DNA of 59,352 nucleotides from Spirochaetota bacterium. Its GTDB lineage: Bacteria; Spirochaetota; Spirochaetia; Treponematales; UBA12059. Shown piece by piece: positions 37,780 to 46,114 of this stretch. Under the pieces are notes generated by a model, which was not told the origin of the DNA, did no database searches, and saw nothing but the letters and a program-made list of their open reading frames with translations. How positions within the stretch are numbered: the stretch's first letter is position 1; each line of letters opens with the position of its first letter. The stretch is from assembly GCA_029560805.1 (NCBI GenBank), contig JAKQKE010000189.1, positions 1 through 59,352 of the forward strand. The letters run 5' to 3'. The position numbers and the translations under genes were made by a program.

Positions 37780-38781
37780 ATGACGAACATCGAAAGCCTC
37801 GTACCGGACGGCTTCAGCGGTTGCGTCTCCGTATCGCGAGACGGTTCCATCGTGTTCAGGAAGGCCTTCGGCTACGCCGACAAGGCCAACGAGCGGCTGA
37901 ACACGGTCGACACGAGGTTCGCCACCGCGTCGGCCGGCAAGTTCTTCGTCGCCATCGCCGTCATGCGGCTCGTCGAGGAAGGGCGGCTGGGGCTCGAAGA
38001 TCCCATCGGCTCGATACTGCGCTTCGACTTGCGCGCTATCGACCCTGGCGTGACGATCAGGCAGCTCCTGACGCATACCTCGGGCGTGCCGGACTACTTC
38101 GACGAGAGCGTGATGGACGAGTACGCGGATCTATGGGTCGATTTCCCCTGCTACCGTATCAGGCGCTCGGCCGACCTGCTACCGCTGTTCGTCGACAAGC
38201 CGATGATGTATCCGGCCGGCCAGCGGTTCCAGTACAACAACTCGGGCTTCGTGCTGCTCGACCTAGCGATCGAGGCCGTCACGGGCGCCCCGTTCGACAG
38301 GTTCCTGAGCCAGGCGGTCTTCGACCCGGCCGGCATGTCGTCGACCGGCTACTACGAGACCGACCGCCTCCCCTCGCGCTGCGCCAACGCGTATATCTAC
38401 GACGAAGAGCGAGAGGAGTACTACACGAACATCTTCAGCGTCGACGCGAAGGGTACCGGAGCCGGAGGGGCCTTCACGACCGCCCCGGACGTATCGTCGC
38501 TCTGGCGGGCGTTGCTGTCGGGCGGGCTCCTGCCCACGGCTCGCGTCGAGGAGCTCCTGACGGCGCGCATCGAGGCCGAGGACGAGTTCTACGGCTACGG
38601 CGTCTGGCTCGCGAAACGGAACGGCGCGCTCGTTCCCTACTTCCAGGGCTGCGATCCCGGCGTCAGCTTCATCTCGAGCCTCGAGCGGTCCCGCGGCCTC
38701 GAGATCACCATCGAGAGCAACCAGTGCGACGACGTCTGGGCGCTTGAACGGAGCATATACGAGGCGATGGCCGGGCGATAG
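37780..38781 (+). CDS. Beta-lactamase-family serine hydrolase
   Basis: This 333-residue penicillin-binding-protein-like hydrolase (class C beta-lactamase family) has the nucleophile motif SAGK (SxxK) near residue 48 and YNN (YxN) near 150. LRFDLRAIDPGVTIRQLLTHTSGVPDY is a classic family stretch. No signal peptide is seen, so it is probably cytoplasmic and more likely an esterase or peptidase than a true beta-lactamase. ATG 37780 is preceded by AAGGAAAG. It is divergent from the solute cluster and upstream of a LuxR regulator in the same direction. Confidence 0.85.
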   Translation: MTNIESLVPDGFSGCVSVSRDGSIVFRKAFGYADKANERLNTVDTRFATASAGKFFVAIAVMRLVEEGRLGLEDPIGSILRFDLRAIDPGVTIRQLLTHTSGVPDYFDESVMDEYADLWVDFPCYRIRRSADLLPLFVDKPMMYPAGQRFQYNNSGFVLLDLAIEAVTGAPFDRFLSQAVFDPAGMSSTGYYETDRLPSRCANAYIYDEEREEYYTNIFSVDAKGTGAGGAFTTAPDVSSLWRALLSGGLLPTARVEELLTARIEAEDEFYGYGVWLAKRNGALVPYFQGCDPGVSFISSLERSRGLEITIESNQCDDVWALERSIYEAMAGR

Positions 38782-38823
38782 CGGGAGGGCCAGAGTAGCG
38801 GCGAACGGTGGTGTTTTTTTTCG

Positions 38824-38854
38824 TTACCAGCCACCGAAAGCCATGGTATACCAT
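38824..38854 (+). promoter_or_regulatory. Putative promoter with palindrome upstream of the LuxR gene
   Basis: TTACCA (38824-38829), a 17-base spacer and TATACC (38847-38852) overlap the perfect palindrome ATGGTATACCAT (38843-38854). The palindrome may be an operator, perhaps for autoregulation by the LuxR protein encoded at 38946. The hexamers each match consensus at four positions. Confidence 0.4.
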
Positions 38855-38945
38855 ACGAGCTAACAGATCCTGATCCGCGATCGGTCGCCCCCGGGCCTTC
38901 GTCGAGCCAGCCCCGGGGCGAACGTCGCGACGGAGCGACGTAGGT

Positions 38946-40373
38946 ATGACCCAGACGATGCGTTCGCCGGGCGCTGGAGCCGGCGCGGGGCCGGCGGTAG
39001 CGTACGCGGCTTTCGGATACGGGTGGGCCATGGTGTTCTTCAATTATCCGAGCGCCTGGTCCAGCCTCTCGACGTTCCCGGCCGCGGAGACGATCCCGGC
39101 GACGGGCGCGTTCTTCGTGGCCGCCTGCGTATCGATGTTCGCCTGTTCGTTCATCGGCGACGGACTGCTCGGGGTGGCCGCGGTTCTAGCGGGACTCATG
39201 GCGTCCGGCTCCGCTATCGCCATGGCCGCATGGCCCGGGACGATCCCGCTCGGCGCCATAGCCGTCGCCATGGGCGCCGCCGCCGGGCTTACCTACGCCA
39301 TTGGCTTATTGTTTCTCGTGCACCGGGCGCCGGCGCCGTTCGACCCGAGGATCGTCGGAGTGTGCATCGCCTCCTTCAGCGCGGTATCCGGCGTCCTACT
39401 GGCGCTACTACGGATACGTGGCGCGGCCGTCGCGCTCGCCGTCGCGCTACCGCTCTGTAGCGCGGCGGCCGGGCTGCGCGTCCGGCGCTCCGTCGAGCGC
39501 GAGCCGATCGAGGAACGCGGCCTGCCTGTACGGCCGGCCCTGGGCTTGGTCTACCTCATCGCGCTGAACTATATCGCCTATAACGCCGCGACGGTAACCT
39601 CGATCTACGGGAGCGCGGGGTTCATAGCCGGCAAGCCCGCCTTAGACTGGGCGTTCAGGGCCTTCGTCGCCATCGCGGCGGTAGCTACGATACGTCGCTT
39701 CAACGTCGTCAAGATGCTGTACGGCAGCTATATCATGATCATGGCGGCCCTGGCCTTTTCCGTAATGGGTCCGAGAGGCCGCCTCCCGTACGGGCTCCTG
39801 ATCAATACGGCCTTCGTGCTTACGGAATTCGGCTATGCGTCGCTACTCGTCCGGCTTGGGCGCGGATCAAAGGCTCGGCCAGCGCTGTTCGCCCTCGGCA
39901 CGCTCGTCGTCGCGCTGCCGAGCCTCGTCGGCAACCACCTGGGCGCCTGGCTATCGCCACGCCTCGGCGAGGCGTCCTTGCTGACCATCGGCGCCGGACT
40001 GGCGCTGTACTGCGTCGCGCTGCCCTTCGTGCCCGGGCTCCTGCGCTCCATAGAGGGGGCCTTCGCGGCGACGCCCGCCGGGGGCGACGACGGCCAGGAA
40101 TCGTTCATCCGCGAGACGTTCTTCTCCAGGCTCCCCGCGGAACGGTCGCTCGACGCCATCGAGTCGAGCTATGATGACGATTACCGGCTGAGCCCGAGGG
40201 AGCGGGAGGTTGCCGCACTGCTGCTCGACCGTTACGATTACGACGCCATCGCGGCGAGGCTCGGGATATCCCTGAATACCGTCAAGAGCCACGCCAGGTC
40301 CATCTACCGGAAATACGACATCCGAGGAAGGAAGGACCTCATCGCCCTCTCGACCAACGCCACGAACGGGTGA
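38946..40373 (+). CDS. Membrane-embedded LuxR-type transcriptional regulator
   Basis: This 475-residue protein has about 11-12 hydrophobic segments in an MFS-like N-terminal region (residues about 15-385). A linker and a C-terminal LuxR helix-turn-helix follow (LSPREREVAALLL ... GISLNTVKSHARSIYRKY, about 415-470). It is a one-component membrane sensor and DNA-binding protein of the kind abundant in some gut Actinobacteria. ATG 38946 has GGAG 13 bases upstream. It is followed by an FN3 lipoprotein in the same direction, which may be a target. The ligand is unknown. Confidence 0.83.
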   Translation: MTQTMRSPGAGAGAGPAVAYAAFGYGWAMVFFNYPSAWSSLSTFPAAETIPATGAFFVAACVSMFACSFIGDGLLGVAAVLAGLMASGSAIAMAAWPGTIPLGAIAVAMGAAAGLTYAIGLLFLVHRAPAPFDPRIVGVCIASFSAVSGVLLALLRIRGAAVALAVALPLCSAAAGLRVRRSVEREPIEERGLPVRPALGLVYLIALNYIAYNAATVTSIYGSAGFIAGKPALDWAFRAFVAIAAVATIRRFNVVKMLYGSYIMIMAALAFSVMGPRGRLPYGLLINTAFVLTEFGYASLLVRLGRGSKARPALFALGTLVVALPSLVGNHLGAWLSPRLGEASLLTIGAGLALYCVALPFVPGLLRSIEGAFAATPAGGDDGQESFIRETFFSRLPAERSLDAIESSYDDDYRLSPREREVAALLLDRYDYDAIAARLGISLNTVKSHARSIYRKYDIRGRKDLIALSTNATNG

Positions 40374-40378
40374 TGGGC

Positions 40379-40395
40379 TCACACTTTTCGTGTGA
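40379..40395. repeat. Short inverted repeat TCACAC-TTTTC-GTGTGA
   Basis: Six-base arms with a five-base spacer lie just after the LuxR stop and 73 bases before the FN3 gene. It may be an operator or a weak hairpin; its T run is in the loop, so it is not a standard terminator. Confidence 0.35.
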
Positions 40396-40467
40396 TTGAA
40401 AGCGGCCGGGTACCGGGATACCTATGGACGATGGACGGCGCCGAGCGCCGGCCGTCAGGAGGTTCCC

Positions 40468-42627
40468 ATGGATCACGGCTTATTGCCGCGCCACGCTCGA
40501 GCCTGTGTAAAGACGATCGCGATCGTCCTTACGCTCATAGCGTGCCAGAACGTCAACCTCGAGATGAGCGAGAAACCGGACCGCCCCGCCAACCTGAGCG
40601 CCACGCCGGCCGACGCGGCCGTTATGCTCGCGTGGGACGAGGCGGCGAGGGCCGAAGGCTACGAAGTCTACTGGAAGGCAGGCCAATCGGTCAGCCGCGA
40701 CGACCACGCCGGGCGCCTGGACCTGACGGAAGCCGAGGCGACGGTGAGCGGCCTGATCAACGGGCAGTCCTACGCCTTCATAGTCGTCGCGGTCAACGAC
40801 TCGGGGGCCGGGGAGCCCAGCCAGGCCGTCACCTGCGCTCCGACGCCGCCCCCGGCCGCGCCGCTCGACGTCGCGGCCTCGCCAGGCGACTCGCTGGCCG
40901 TCGTTTCCTGGGCCTCGAGCCAGGGGGCCGACGGCTACGTGCTCTATTACAGGGCCGGCGGCGCCGTCGCGCCGGGCGACCAGGGTGTCCAGCGCAAGGT
41001 CGACGTCAGCTCGCCGTATACGGTCATGGGCCTCGAGAACGGCGTTATCCACGCGTTCGCCGTGGCGGCCTATAACGCCGCCGGAGAGGGCTCTCCTAGC
41101 GCGATTGCCACGACGACGCCGTCGAACGCTAACGCGCCGCACGACCCGTCACCGGCCGACGGAGCCGACGGCGTTCCCCTTTCGGGGCCGTTGTCGCTCA
41201 CCTGGTTGACGACCAATCCGAACGGCAATCAACTTTCCTTCGACGTGTACCTAGGCCTCGGCTCGATTCCATCCTCGCCTATCGAATCCGGGCTGCCCAC
41301 GCCCGCCTGTAGCGTCGACGGGCCGTTCGAACCGCACGCCGAGTATCGCTGGCGCGTCTCGGTGAACAACATAAGCCAGGGCTACCGTAGCGAGGGGCCC
41401 GAATGGAGCTTCATGACGGCGAATACCCCGCCGCCCGCCCCGACGCTATCCGATCCGGCCCAGGGCGCGACCGACGTAGACCTATCGACCTGGTTCCACT
41501 GGAACCACGCCCATGACCCGGACGAGGACGCCGTCGCCTACGACCTGCTCATCGATACCGCGAACCCACCGGCCACGGTAGCCGCGACGGGCCTTACCGC
41601 CAACGGGTACCAGGTGAACGGATTAACGGCTGACACGCTGTACTACTGGCGCGTCGTGGCCAGGGACGGCTACGGCGGATCGGCCGAGAGTTCGGTCCGC
41701 AGTTTCAGGACGATCGACCCGCCGGCGGCGCCGACCGCGCTCGCGGCGAGCGCAGATCCTCGGTACGCCAAGGTAAACCTATCCTGGACGAGCCCCGGAG
41801 GCCCCGTGAGCGGGTATAGGATCTACAGATCGATGGCTACAGGCGGCCAGGGCTCGACCCCGATAGCCACGACAACGGGTTGGAGCTTCGAGGATACCGG
41901 CTTCTTCATCGGGGACTGCGCCGGTACGTACTACTACCGGGTAAGCGCCTATAACGCCGCTGGCGAGGGGCCGATGAGCGCTGAAAGCCTCGCGACCGGC
42001 TCGGCGCCCACAATACCGGTTCCGTCGACCGAGTTGCAGCCTCATAACGCCGACTATCACTTCCAGGACCGCTATTTCCTGGCCATCACTCCGAATTCGG
42101 ATGGAGCGCTATCATCCAGGCAGTACCGCCTGAACCGAATCGGTCCCGATCCGCAGCTTTCCTGGGTTTCGGGCGACGTCGCCATCTACGTCAACCCGAT
42201 CTTCGCCGAGGCTGCCGGACCCGTTACATGCACCTATCGCCTGCAGAGCCGCAACGAATGGGGCGATTCGGCGTGGTCGGGCGAGTTCTCGGTCGTCGTG
42301 CCGGCCGCGCTCCCCATTATCTACCCGACGATCACCTACGCCGGGGCGGGAAGGCTCGACTTCACGTGGTCCAATCCCGCCGGAGCGACGAAGCTCAGGA
42401 TTTTCCTCGTCGACCAGTATTACGAAACGGCCTACTCCACGAGCGTCGCGGCGACGCCGCCTGCGACGAGCTACAGCTGGACGGGCCTGAGTTCCGGCTC
42501 GAAGTACGCGTTCGTCATCGTGCCATATGACGATACCTCGACGCCGAAGCGGATCGCGGCCCGGCTATTCACCGGGACGGACCGATGGACGGTGGATAGC
42601 TCGTCTTTGTTCGTGACCGTGCCGTGA
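40468..42627 (+). CDS. Lipoprotein with fibronectin type III repeats
   Basis: This 719-residue protein has a lipoprotein signal (LIAC, Cys26). FN3-type beta domains follow: one about 38-125 (DRPANLSATPADAAVMLAWDEA), a second about 130-215 (PLDVAASPGDSLAVVSW), two Ig-like modules with PADGADGVPLSGPLSLTW and PAQGATDVDLSTWFHW, and further FN3 units to the C-terminus. ATG 40468 has AGGAGG directly upstream; the reading frame is open to an earlier ATG at 40396 without a ribosome-binding site. It is probably surface-displayed and involved in binding. Its stop overlaps the next gene (GTGA). Confidence 0.82.
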   Translation: MDHGLLPRHARACVKTIAIVLTLIACQNVNLEMSEKPDRPANLSATPADAAVMLAWDEAARAEGYEVYWKAGQSVSRDDHAGRLDLTEAEATVSGLINGQSYAFIVVAVNDSGAGEPSQAVTCAPTPPPAAPLDVAASPGDSLAVVSWASSQGADGYVLYYRAGGAVAPGDQGVQRKVDVSSPYTVMGLENGVIHAFAVAAYNAAGEGSPSAIATTTPSNANAPHDPSPADGADGVPLSGPLSLTWLTTNPNGNQLSFDVYLGLGSIPSSPIESGLPTPACSVDGPFEPHAEYRWRVSVNNISQGYRSEGPEWSFMTANTPPPAPTLSDPAQGATDVDLSTWFHWNHAHDPDEDAVAYDLLIDTANPPATVAATGLTANGYQVNGLTADTLYYWRVVARDGYGGSAESSVRSFRTIDPPAAPTALAASADPRYAKVNLSWTSPGGPVSGYRIYRSMATGGQGSTPIATTTGWSFEDTGFFIGDCAGTYYYRVSAYNAAGEGPMSAESLATGSAPTIPVPSTELQPHNADYHFQDRYFLAITPNSDGALSSRQYRLNRIGPDPQLSWVSGDVAIYVNPIFAEAAGPVTCTYRLQSRNEWGDSAWSGEFSVVVPAALPIIYPTITYAGAGRLDFTWSNPAGATKLRIFLVDQYYETAYSTSVAATPPATSYSWTGLSSGSKYAFVIVPYDDTSTPKRIAARLFTGTDRWTVDSSSLFVTVP

Positions 42628-43166
42628 CGACCGTATCCGAATGGCCGCAGCTACGCAGGCTCGCCGCCGCGGTCGAGATCGACTGGAACGGATGGCTCGG
42701 CTCGGGCGCGTCGGTCGGCACCGACGACCACTCGCTGTCCTTCGAGCGCGACGACGAGACATCGACCCTCGACCGCTCGGGCGTCAGCGCGCGGGCAACG
42801 CCCCTGCGAGTCGACGAGGGAATCCTCGCGGCTCTCGGCGTGGCCGCGCCGCGATGGCTGACCGCGAAAGCCGGCGTCGCCGCGGACTTCGAGCTGGCGC
42901 GGCAGCGGCGCTACGGCTACGATCCGCCCTCCGACCCTATCCGGTTCTTCGTCGAGTCGTCCGAGACGCTGTCATGGCGTCCGGTGCACTTCAACGAGCT
43001 CGGCTTGATCGTCGGCCCTGCCTCGCTGTCCACCGGCTTCAGCTCGACGATAGCCTGGGGCGCCGCCCGCGCCGAATCGACGACGGCCGGCTCGCTGGTG
43101 ATTCCCAGGTCCGCTCGTCACTCTACAAACGGGGAGATACCGAGGCCGGAGCCGAGCTCGAGCTAG
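42624..43166 (+). CDS. Barrel-like protein, apparent frameshift near the 3' end
   Basis: A GTG at 42624 overlaps the FN3 gene stop and opens a 180-residue frame with alternating beta sequence (FFVESSETLSWRPVHFNELG). No signal peptide is present, which is odd for a barrel. After about 43105 this frame becomes Ser/Pro-rich and ends at 43166. The frame one base back continues as SLYKRGDTEAGAELELGY and stops at 43174, a convincing barrel C-terminus ending in Tyr. A one-base deletion near 43105 explains this. The gene is therefore either damaged or affected by sequence error, and may be a 3' remnant of a larger protein. Confidence 0.5.
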   Translation: MTTVSEWPQLRRLAAAVEIDWNGWLGSGASVGTDDHSLSFERDDETSTLDRSGVSARATPLRVDEGILAALGVAAPRWLTAKAGVAADFELARQRRYGYDPPSDPIRFFVESSETLSWRPVHFNELGLIVGPASLSTGFSSTIAWGAARAESTTAGSLVIPRSARHSTNGEIPRPEPSSS

Positions 43167-43729
43167 GATACTGAGCCAGCCCGGTAGCGCTCGTAGAAGA
43201 AGGCCGCGGCGATCATCAGGGCGTGGTCCCAGGGGGCGACCCCGACGCGGGCCAGGAGCTCGTCCTCGGGCACGGCCTCGACGTCGACGAGCTCGTGCTC
43301 GTCGAGCGACTGGGCGGAGACGAGCTCGAGGCCCTCGGCGGCGAAGACATGGAAGGTATTGGCCATGAACGCCGGGTTCGGCGAGCACGAGCCGATGGGC
43401 ACGAGTCTGGCGGCCTGGTAGCCGGTCTCCTCGAGCAACTCGCGCGCGGCGGCGGCCCCGGGAGCCTCGCCTGGCTCGATGACGCCGCCGGGGAACTCGT
43501 CGGAGACGGAACGCGAGCCGTGCCGATACTGGCGGACGGTCAGCAGGAGTCGTCGGCCGTCGCGCTCGAGGGCCGGGACGACGACGGCCCAGTCGGGTGC
43601 GTCGAGGATGACGAAGGAGCCTTCCTTGCCGTGCGGCCCGCGCCGCCTCGCGCGATCAACCGTAACGATACCGTAATCGGCCAGCCGAACCCGCCCCGTC
43701 TCAAGCCACGCCTCGTCCCCGCTCGCCAT
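43163..43729 (-). CDS. Nudix hydrolase, ADP-ribose pyrophosphatase-like
   Basis: This 188-residue Nudix hydrolase has a complete Nudix box: GGVIEPGEAPGAAAARELLEETGY fits G-x5-E-x7-REUxEExGU. The surrounding VRQYRHGSR and SPNPAFMANTFHVF match the ADP-ribose pyrophosphatase (NudF-like) group, which cleaves ADP-ribose or related nucleoside diphosphates. ATG 43729 follows GAGGAGG. It is downstream of speE on the same strand with a 27-base gap that contains a small hairpin (about 43741-43756). Its 3' end overlaps the convergent damaged barrel gene. Confidence 0.88.
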   Translation of the reverse strand: MASGDEAWLETGRVRLADYGIVTVDRARRRGPHGKEGSFVILDAPDWAVVVPALERDGRRLLLTVRQYRHGSRSVSDEFPGGVIEPGEAPGAAAARELLEETGYQAARLVPIGSCSPNPAFMANTFHVFAAEGLELVSAQSLDEHELVDVEAVPEDELLARVGVAPWDHALMIAAAFFYERYRAGSVS

Positions 43730-43756
43730 CGCCGCCTCCTCGTCGCTATCGAGCGA

Positions 43757-44713
43757 CTATAACCCGAACGCGTCCGGGAAGTCAGGCTCCGCGTCGGTGA
43801 CAATTCTGCCTAGCGGGTCGGCCTCGGCCTCGGCGAGCATCGGGTCGGGGGAGAATAGGGAGGGCCACATCGCCGGCGTCGCGAACGACGGGCGACCGTC
43901 CATACGCTCGGCTACGCGGCGCTCCAGCTCGTCCCGGCCCGGGACCGACGGGTCGACGGTCGCCGAGGCGTAGCGGAACGACCACAGCGTGCCGTACATC
44001 GGCACGAACGCGGCCGCGGCCGAGACGACCGGGAATACGGAGCGTAGCGTAGCGCCGATGCACGCGTAGGCGGCCGGCCTGGCGGCGGGCGACTCGCCGT
44101 GCATCGAGAAGACGCCCCGCTCGTCCCGAAGGGAACGCCGGACGGCGGCGAAGAATTCTTTCGTGTAGAGGAAGCGGGCCGGTCCGGCGGGGTCGGTCAT
44201 GTCCATGATGACGACGTCGTAGGCGGGCGGCGCGGCCTCGACGAAGGCCCGGCCGTCGCGGTAATGGAAACGCACGCGCGGGTCGTCGAAGGATCCGCGG
44301 TGCACGTGCGTCAGGTGCTCGCGGCTGAAGGCGACCACGTCCGGGTCGAGTTCCACGAAGTCGACCGTCTCGACGGTCCTATGGCGCAGGGCCTCGCGCA
44401 GGGCCCCGCCGTCGCCGCCGCCGAGAACGAGCACGGAACGGGGCTCCGGATGCGCCAGCATGGCCGGGTGGACGAGACTCTCGTGATAGCGCTCCTCCCA
44501 TCGCTCCGACACCTGGGTGACGCCGTCGAGGAGCAGCACGCGGCCGAAGGTCTCCGTCTCGACGAGCTCGGCGTCCTGGTACGGAGTGCGCGCCTCGACG
44601 ATCACGCGGCCGATGTCGTAGAACATGCCGGCATGGGCGTTGAGGCGCTCGCGCAGCTCGCGATGACCGCCGGTCGCCGCATCGCGCCCGTCGTCGCGGC
44701 AGTTCGCCGTCAT
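43757..44713 (-). CDS. speE: Spermidine synthase (polyamine aminopropyltransferase)
   Basis: This 318-residue enzyme transfers an aminopropyl group from decarboxylated S-adenosylmethionine to putrescine. Motifs present are YQDAELVET, LLLDGVTQV, the YHESLVHP motif, VLVLGGGDGGALRE (S-adenosyl binding), VELDPDVV and IMDMTDPAGPA with the catalytic Asp. ATG 44713 is chosen because it overlaps the speD stop (ATGA); an in-frame ATG at 44746 would lie deep inside speD. The speD-speE order makes a complete route to spermidine, given putrescine. Confidence 0.92.
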   Translation of the reverse strand: MTANCRDDGRDAATGGHRELRERLNAHAGMFYDIGRVIVEARTPYQDAELVETETFGRVLLLDGVTQVSERWEERYHESLVHPAMLAHPEPRSVLVLGGGDGGALREALRHRTVETVDFVELDPDVVAFSREHLTHVHRGSFDDPRVRFHYRDGRAFVEAAPPAYDVVIMDMTDPAGPARFLYTKEFFAAVRRSLRDERGVFSMHGESPAARPAAYACIGATLRSVFPVVSAAAAFVPMYGTLWSFRYASATVDPSVPGRDELERRVAERMDGRPSFATPAMWPSLFSPDPMLAEAEADPLGRIVTDAEPDFPDAFGL

Positions 44714-45510
44714 GGGCGTCCCATGCGGCGGCCGAGGTTCTTGCATTCGAAGATCTCCTGCACCTCGAGGTCGAGGAGCTGCCTGATGCGCCGCTTCTCC
44801 TTGGGCGGCAGGCTCGTCACCTCGTCGCCGAACAGGTAATCCTTGAGCTTGAGACCCTTCCGGCGCATCTTGGTATGGAAGTTGTTGTCGGAGACGATGT
44901 TGACGTCGTAGGCCGTGTAATCGTCGAGGGCGTCCTCCGCGATAAAGTCCTGGATCGACGATATATCGTGATCGATGAACAGCTTGACGCCGCGGCTGTC
45001 GCGCGTGAAGCCGCGGACTCGGTAGTCGATGATGACGACATCCGACTCGAGGCTCTCGATCAGGTAGTGGAGGGCGGACAGCGGGCTGATCATGCCGCAG
45101 GTGGCTATGTCGACGTCGACCCTGAAGGTGGCGATGCCGGACAGCTGGTTGTACTCGGGATAGGTATGGATCGCTATGTGGCTCTTGTCAAGGTGGCCCA
45201 GGACGCCAGGCGCGGGGGTCGTGTGCGCCGGATACTGGTCCTCGTTGAGCAGGGCGACGACGCTGGCCCCGCGCGGCTCGTAGTCCTGGGTCGAGACCTG
45301 CACGAGCTTGGCGTTGATGATGCGCGTCACCTCCTCGACGATGGTCCCGAGCCTGGCGGAGTTGTACTCCTCATCGATGTACTCGAGGTACTCGATCTGC
45401 GATTCGGTCGACCTGGCGTAGCAGATGTCGTAGATGTTGAAGCTTAAAGATTTCGTCAGGTTATTGAACCCGTCCAGCTTGATCGTTTGTCCCTTGATTC
45501 TCCGTACCAA
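44710..45510 (-). CDS. speD: S-adenosylmethionine decarboxylase proenzyme, E. coli type
   Basis: This 266-residue proenzyme cleaves itself at Lys-Ser in DKSHIAIHTYPE to form the pyruvoyl cofactor, then decarboxylates S-adenosylmethionine. The catalytic Cys region ATCGMISPL, plus GFNNLTKSLSF and DYRVRGFTRD, closely follow the long E. coli class rather than the short Thermotoga class. TTG 45510 is the only plausible start before GFNNLTKS, with a G-rich GAGGGGG about ten bases upstream. It is the first gene of the speD-speE-nudix series. Confidence 0.92.
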   Translation of the reverse strand: MVRRIKGQTIKLDGFNNLTKSLSFNIYDICYARSTESQIEYLEYIDEEYNSARLGTIVEEVTRIINAKLVQVSTQDYEPRGASVVALLNEDQYPAHTTPAPGVLGHLDKSHIAIHTYPEYNQLSGIATFRVDVDIATCGMISPLSALHYLIESLESDVVIIDYRVRGFTRDSRGVKLFIDHDISSIQDFIAEDALDDYTAYDVNIVSDNNFHTKMRRKGLKLKDYLFGDEVTSLPPKEKRRIRQLLDLEVQEIFECKNLGRRMGRP

Positions 45511-45622
45511 TGTGCCCGTGCCCCCTCGAATCTCATGGTGATGAGCGAACGGCCATTGTAACCCGGCCTGGCGCTTTGGTACAGTTGCCGGGCGCCGGCA
45601 ATGCGGCGAGCGAGGAGCGAAT

Positions 45623-45970
45623 ATGAGCGACATGCCCGATTGGGTAACCGGGTTCCCCGGCGCGGTGACGGTATCGGACCGCGATCACAGGATAGTCTAC
45701 ATGAACGACAAGTCGGCGGCGACGTTCCAGAAGGACGGCGGGCGGGCGCTCGTCGGCTCGAGCCTGATGGCCTGCCATAACGAGCGATCGAAGGCCATCA
45801 TCGACCGCCTGTTGGCTGAGGGCGGGCAGAACGTCTACACGATAGACAAGGCGGGTCAGAAGAAGCTGATCTTCCAGAGCGCGTGGCGGGACGAAGCCGG
45901 AGAGGTCGCCGGCCTCGTCGAACTGTCGCTCGTCCTGCCGGCCGATATGCCCCACTACGTGCGCGGCTGA
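45623..45970 (+). CDS. Small PAS-domain protein
   Basis: This 115-residue protein consists of one PAS-like fold: VTVSDRDHRIVYMNDKSAATF, then SLMACHNERSKAIIDRLL, and the closing strands KKLIFQSAWRDEAGEVAGLVELSL. The MACHN segment may suit haem or another ligand, but this is not certain. There is no output domain, so it probably acts as a stand-alone sensor with a partner. ATG 45623 follows GCGAGGAGC. It is divergent from speD. Its last 16 bases overlap, on the opposite strand, the displaced tail of the lipase gene. Confidence 0.75.
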   Translation: MSDMPDWVTGFPGAVTVSDRDHRIVYMNDKSAATFQKDGGRALVGSSLMACHNERSKAIIDRLLAEGGQNVYTIDKAGQKKLIFQSAWRDEAGEVAGLVELSLVLPADMPHYVRG

Positions 45971-46114
45971 GACGCCGGCAGCGCCGTGGCGACCTCCCAG
46001 GTCTCGTTGCCGCCGGATGGGTTCCCGACGGGGCCGAAGACCAGCACGAACCGCCCGCGCGGTATCTCCGCGAACCGGCCGCGTAGCTGATGGAATCGCC
46101 GCAACCCATGCAGC
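45955..46114 (-). pseudogene. Out-of-frame C-terminal tail of the lipase gene
   Basis: Immediately after the lipase stop, another minus-strand frame continues with strongly GC3-biased, protein-like sequence to a TAG at 45955-45957 (ELHGLRRFHQLRGRF, then FVLVFGPVGNPSGG). Removing one base from GACTGAG would join LFAD directly to ELHGL. No start codon with a ribosome-binding site exists for this frame alone. It is best read as the true C-terminus of the lipase displaced by a one-base insertion. Confidence 0.5.

Noticed and set aside
37780-38781. True secreted beta-lactamase (antibiotic resistance)
   Set aside because: No signal peptide is visible, and the SxxK/YxN hydrolase family is broad. 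Resistance is not supported.
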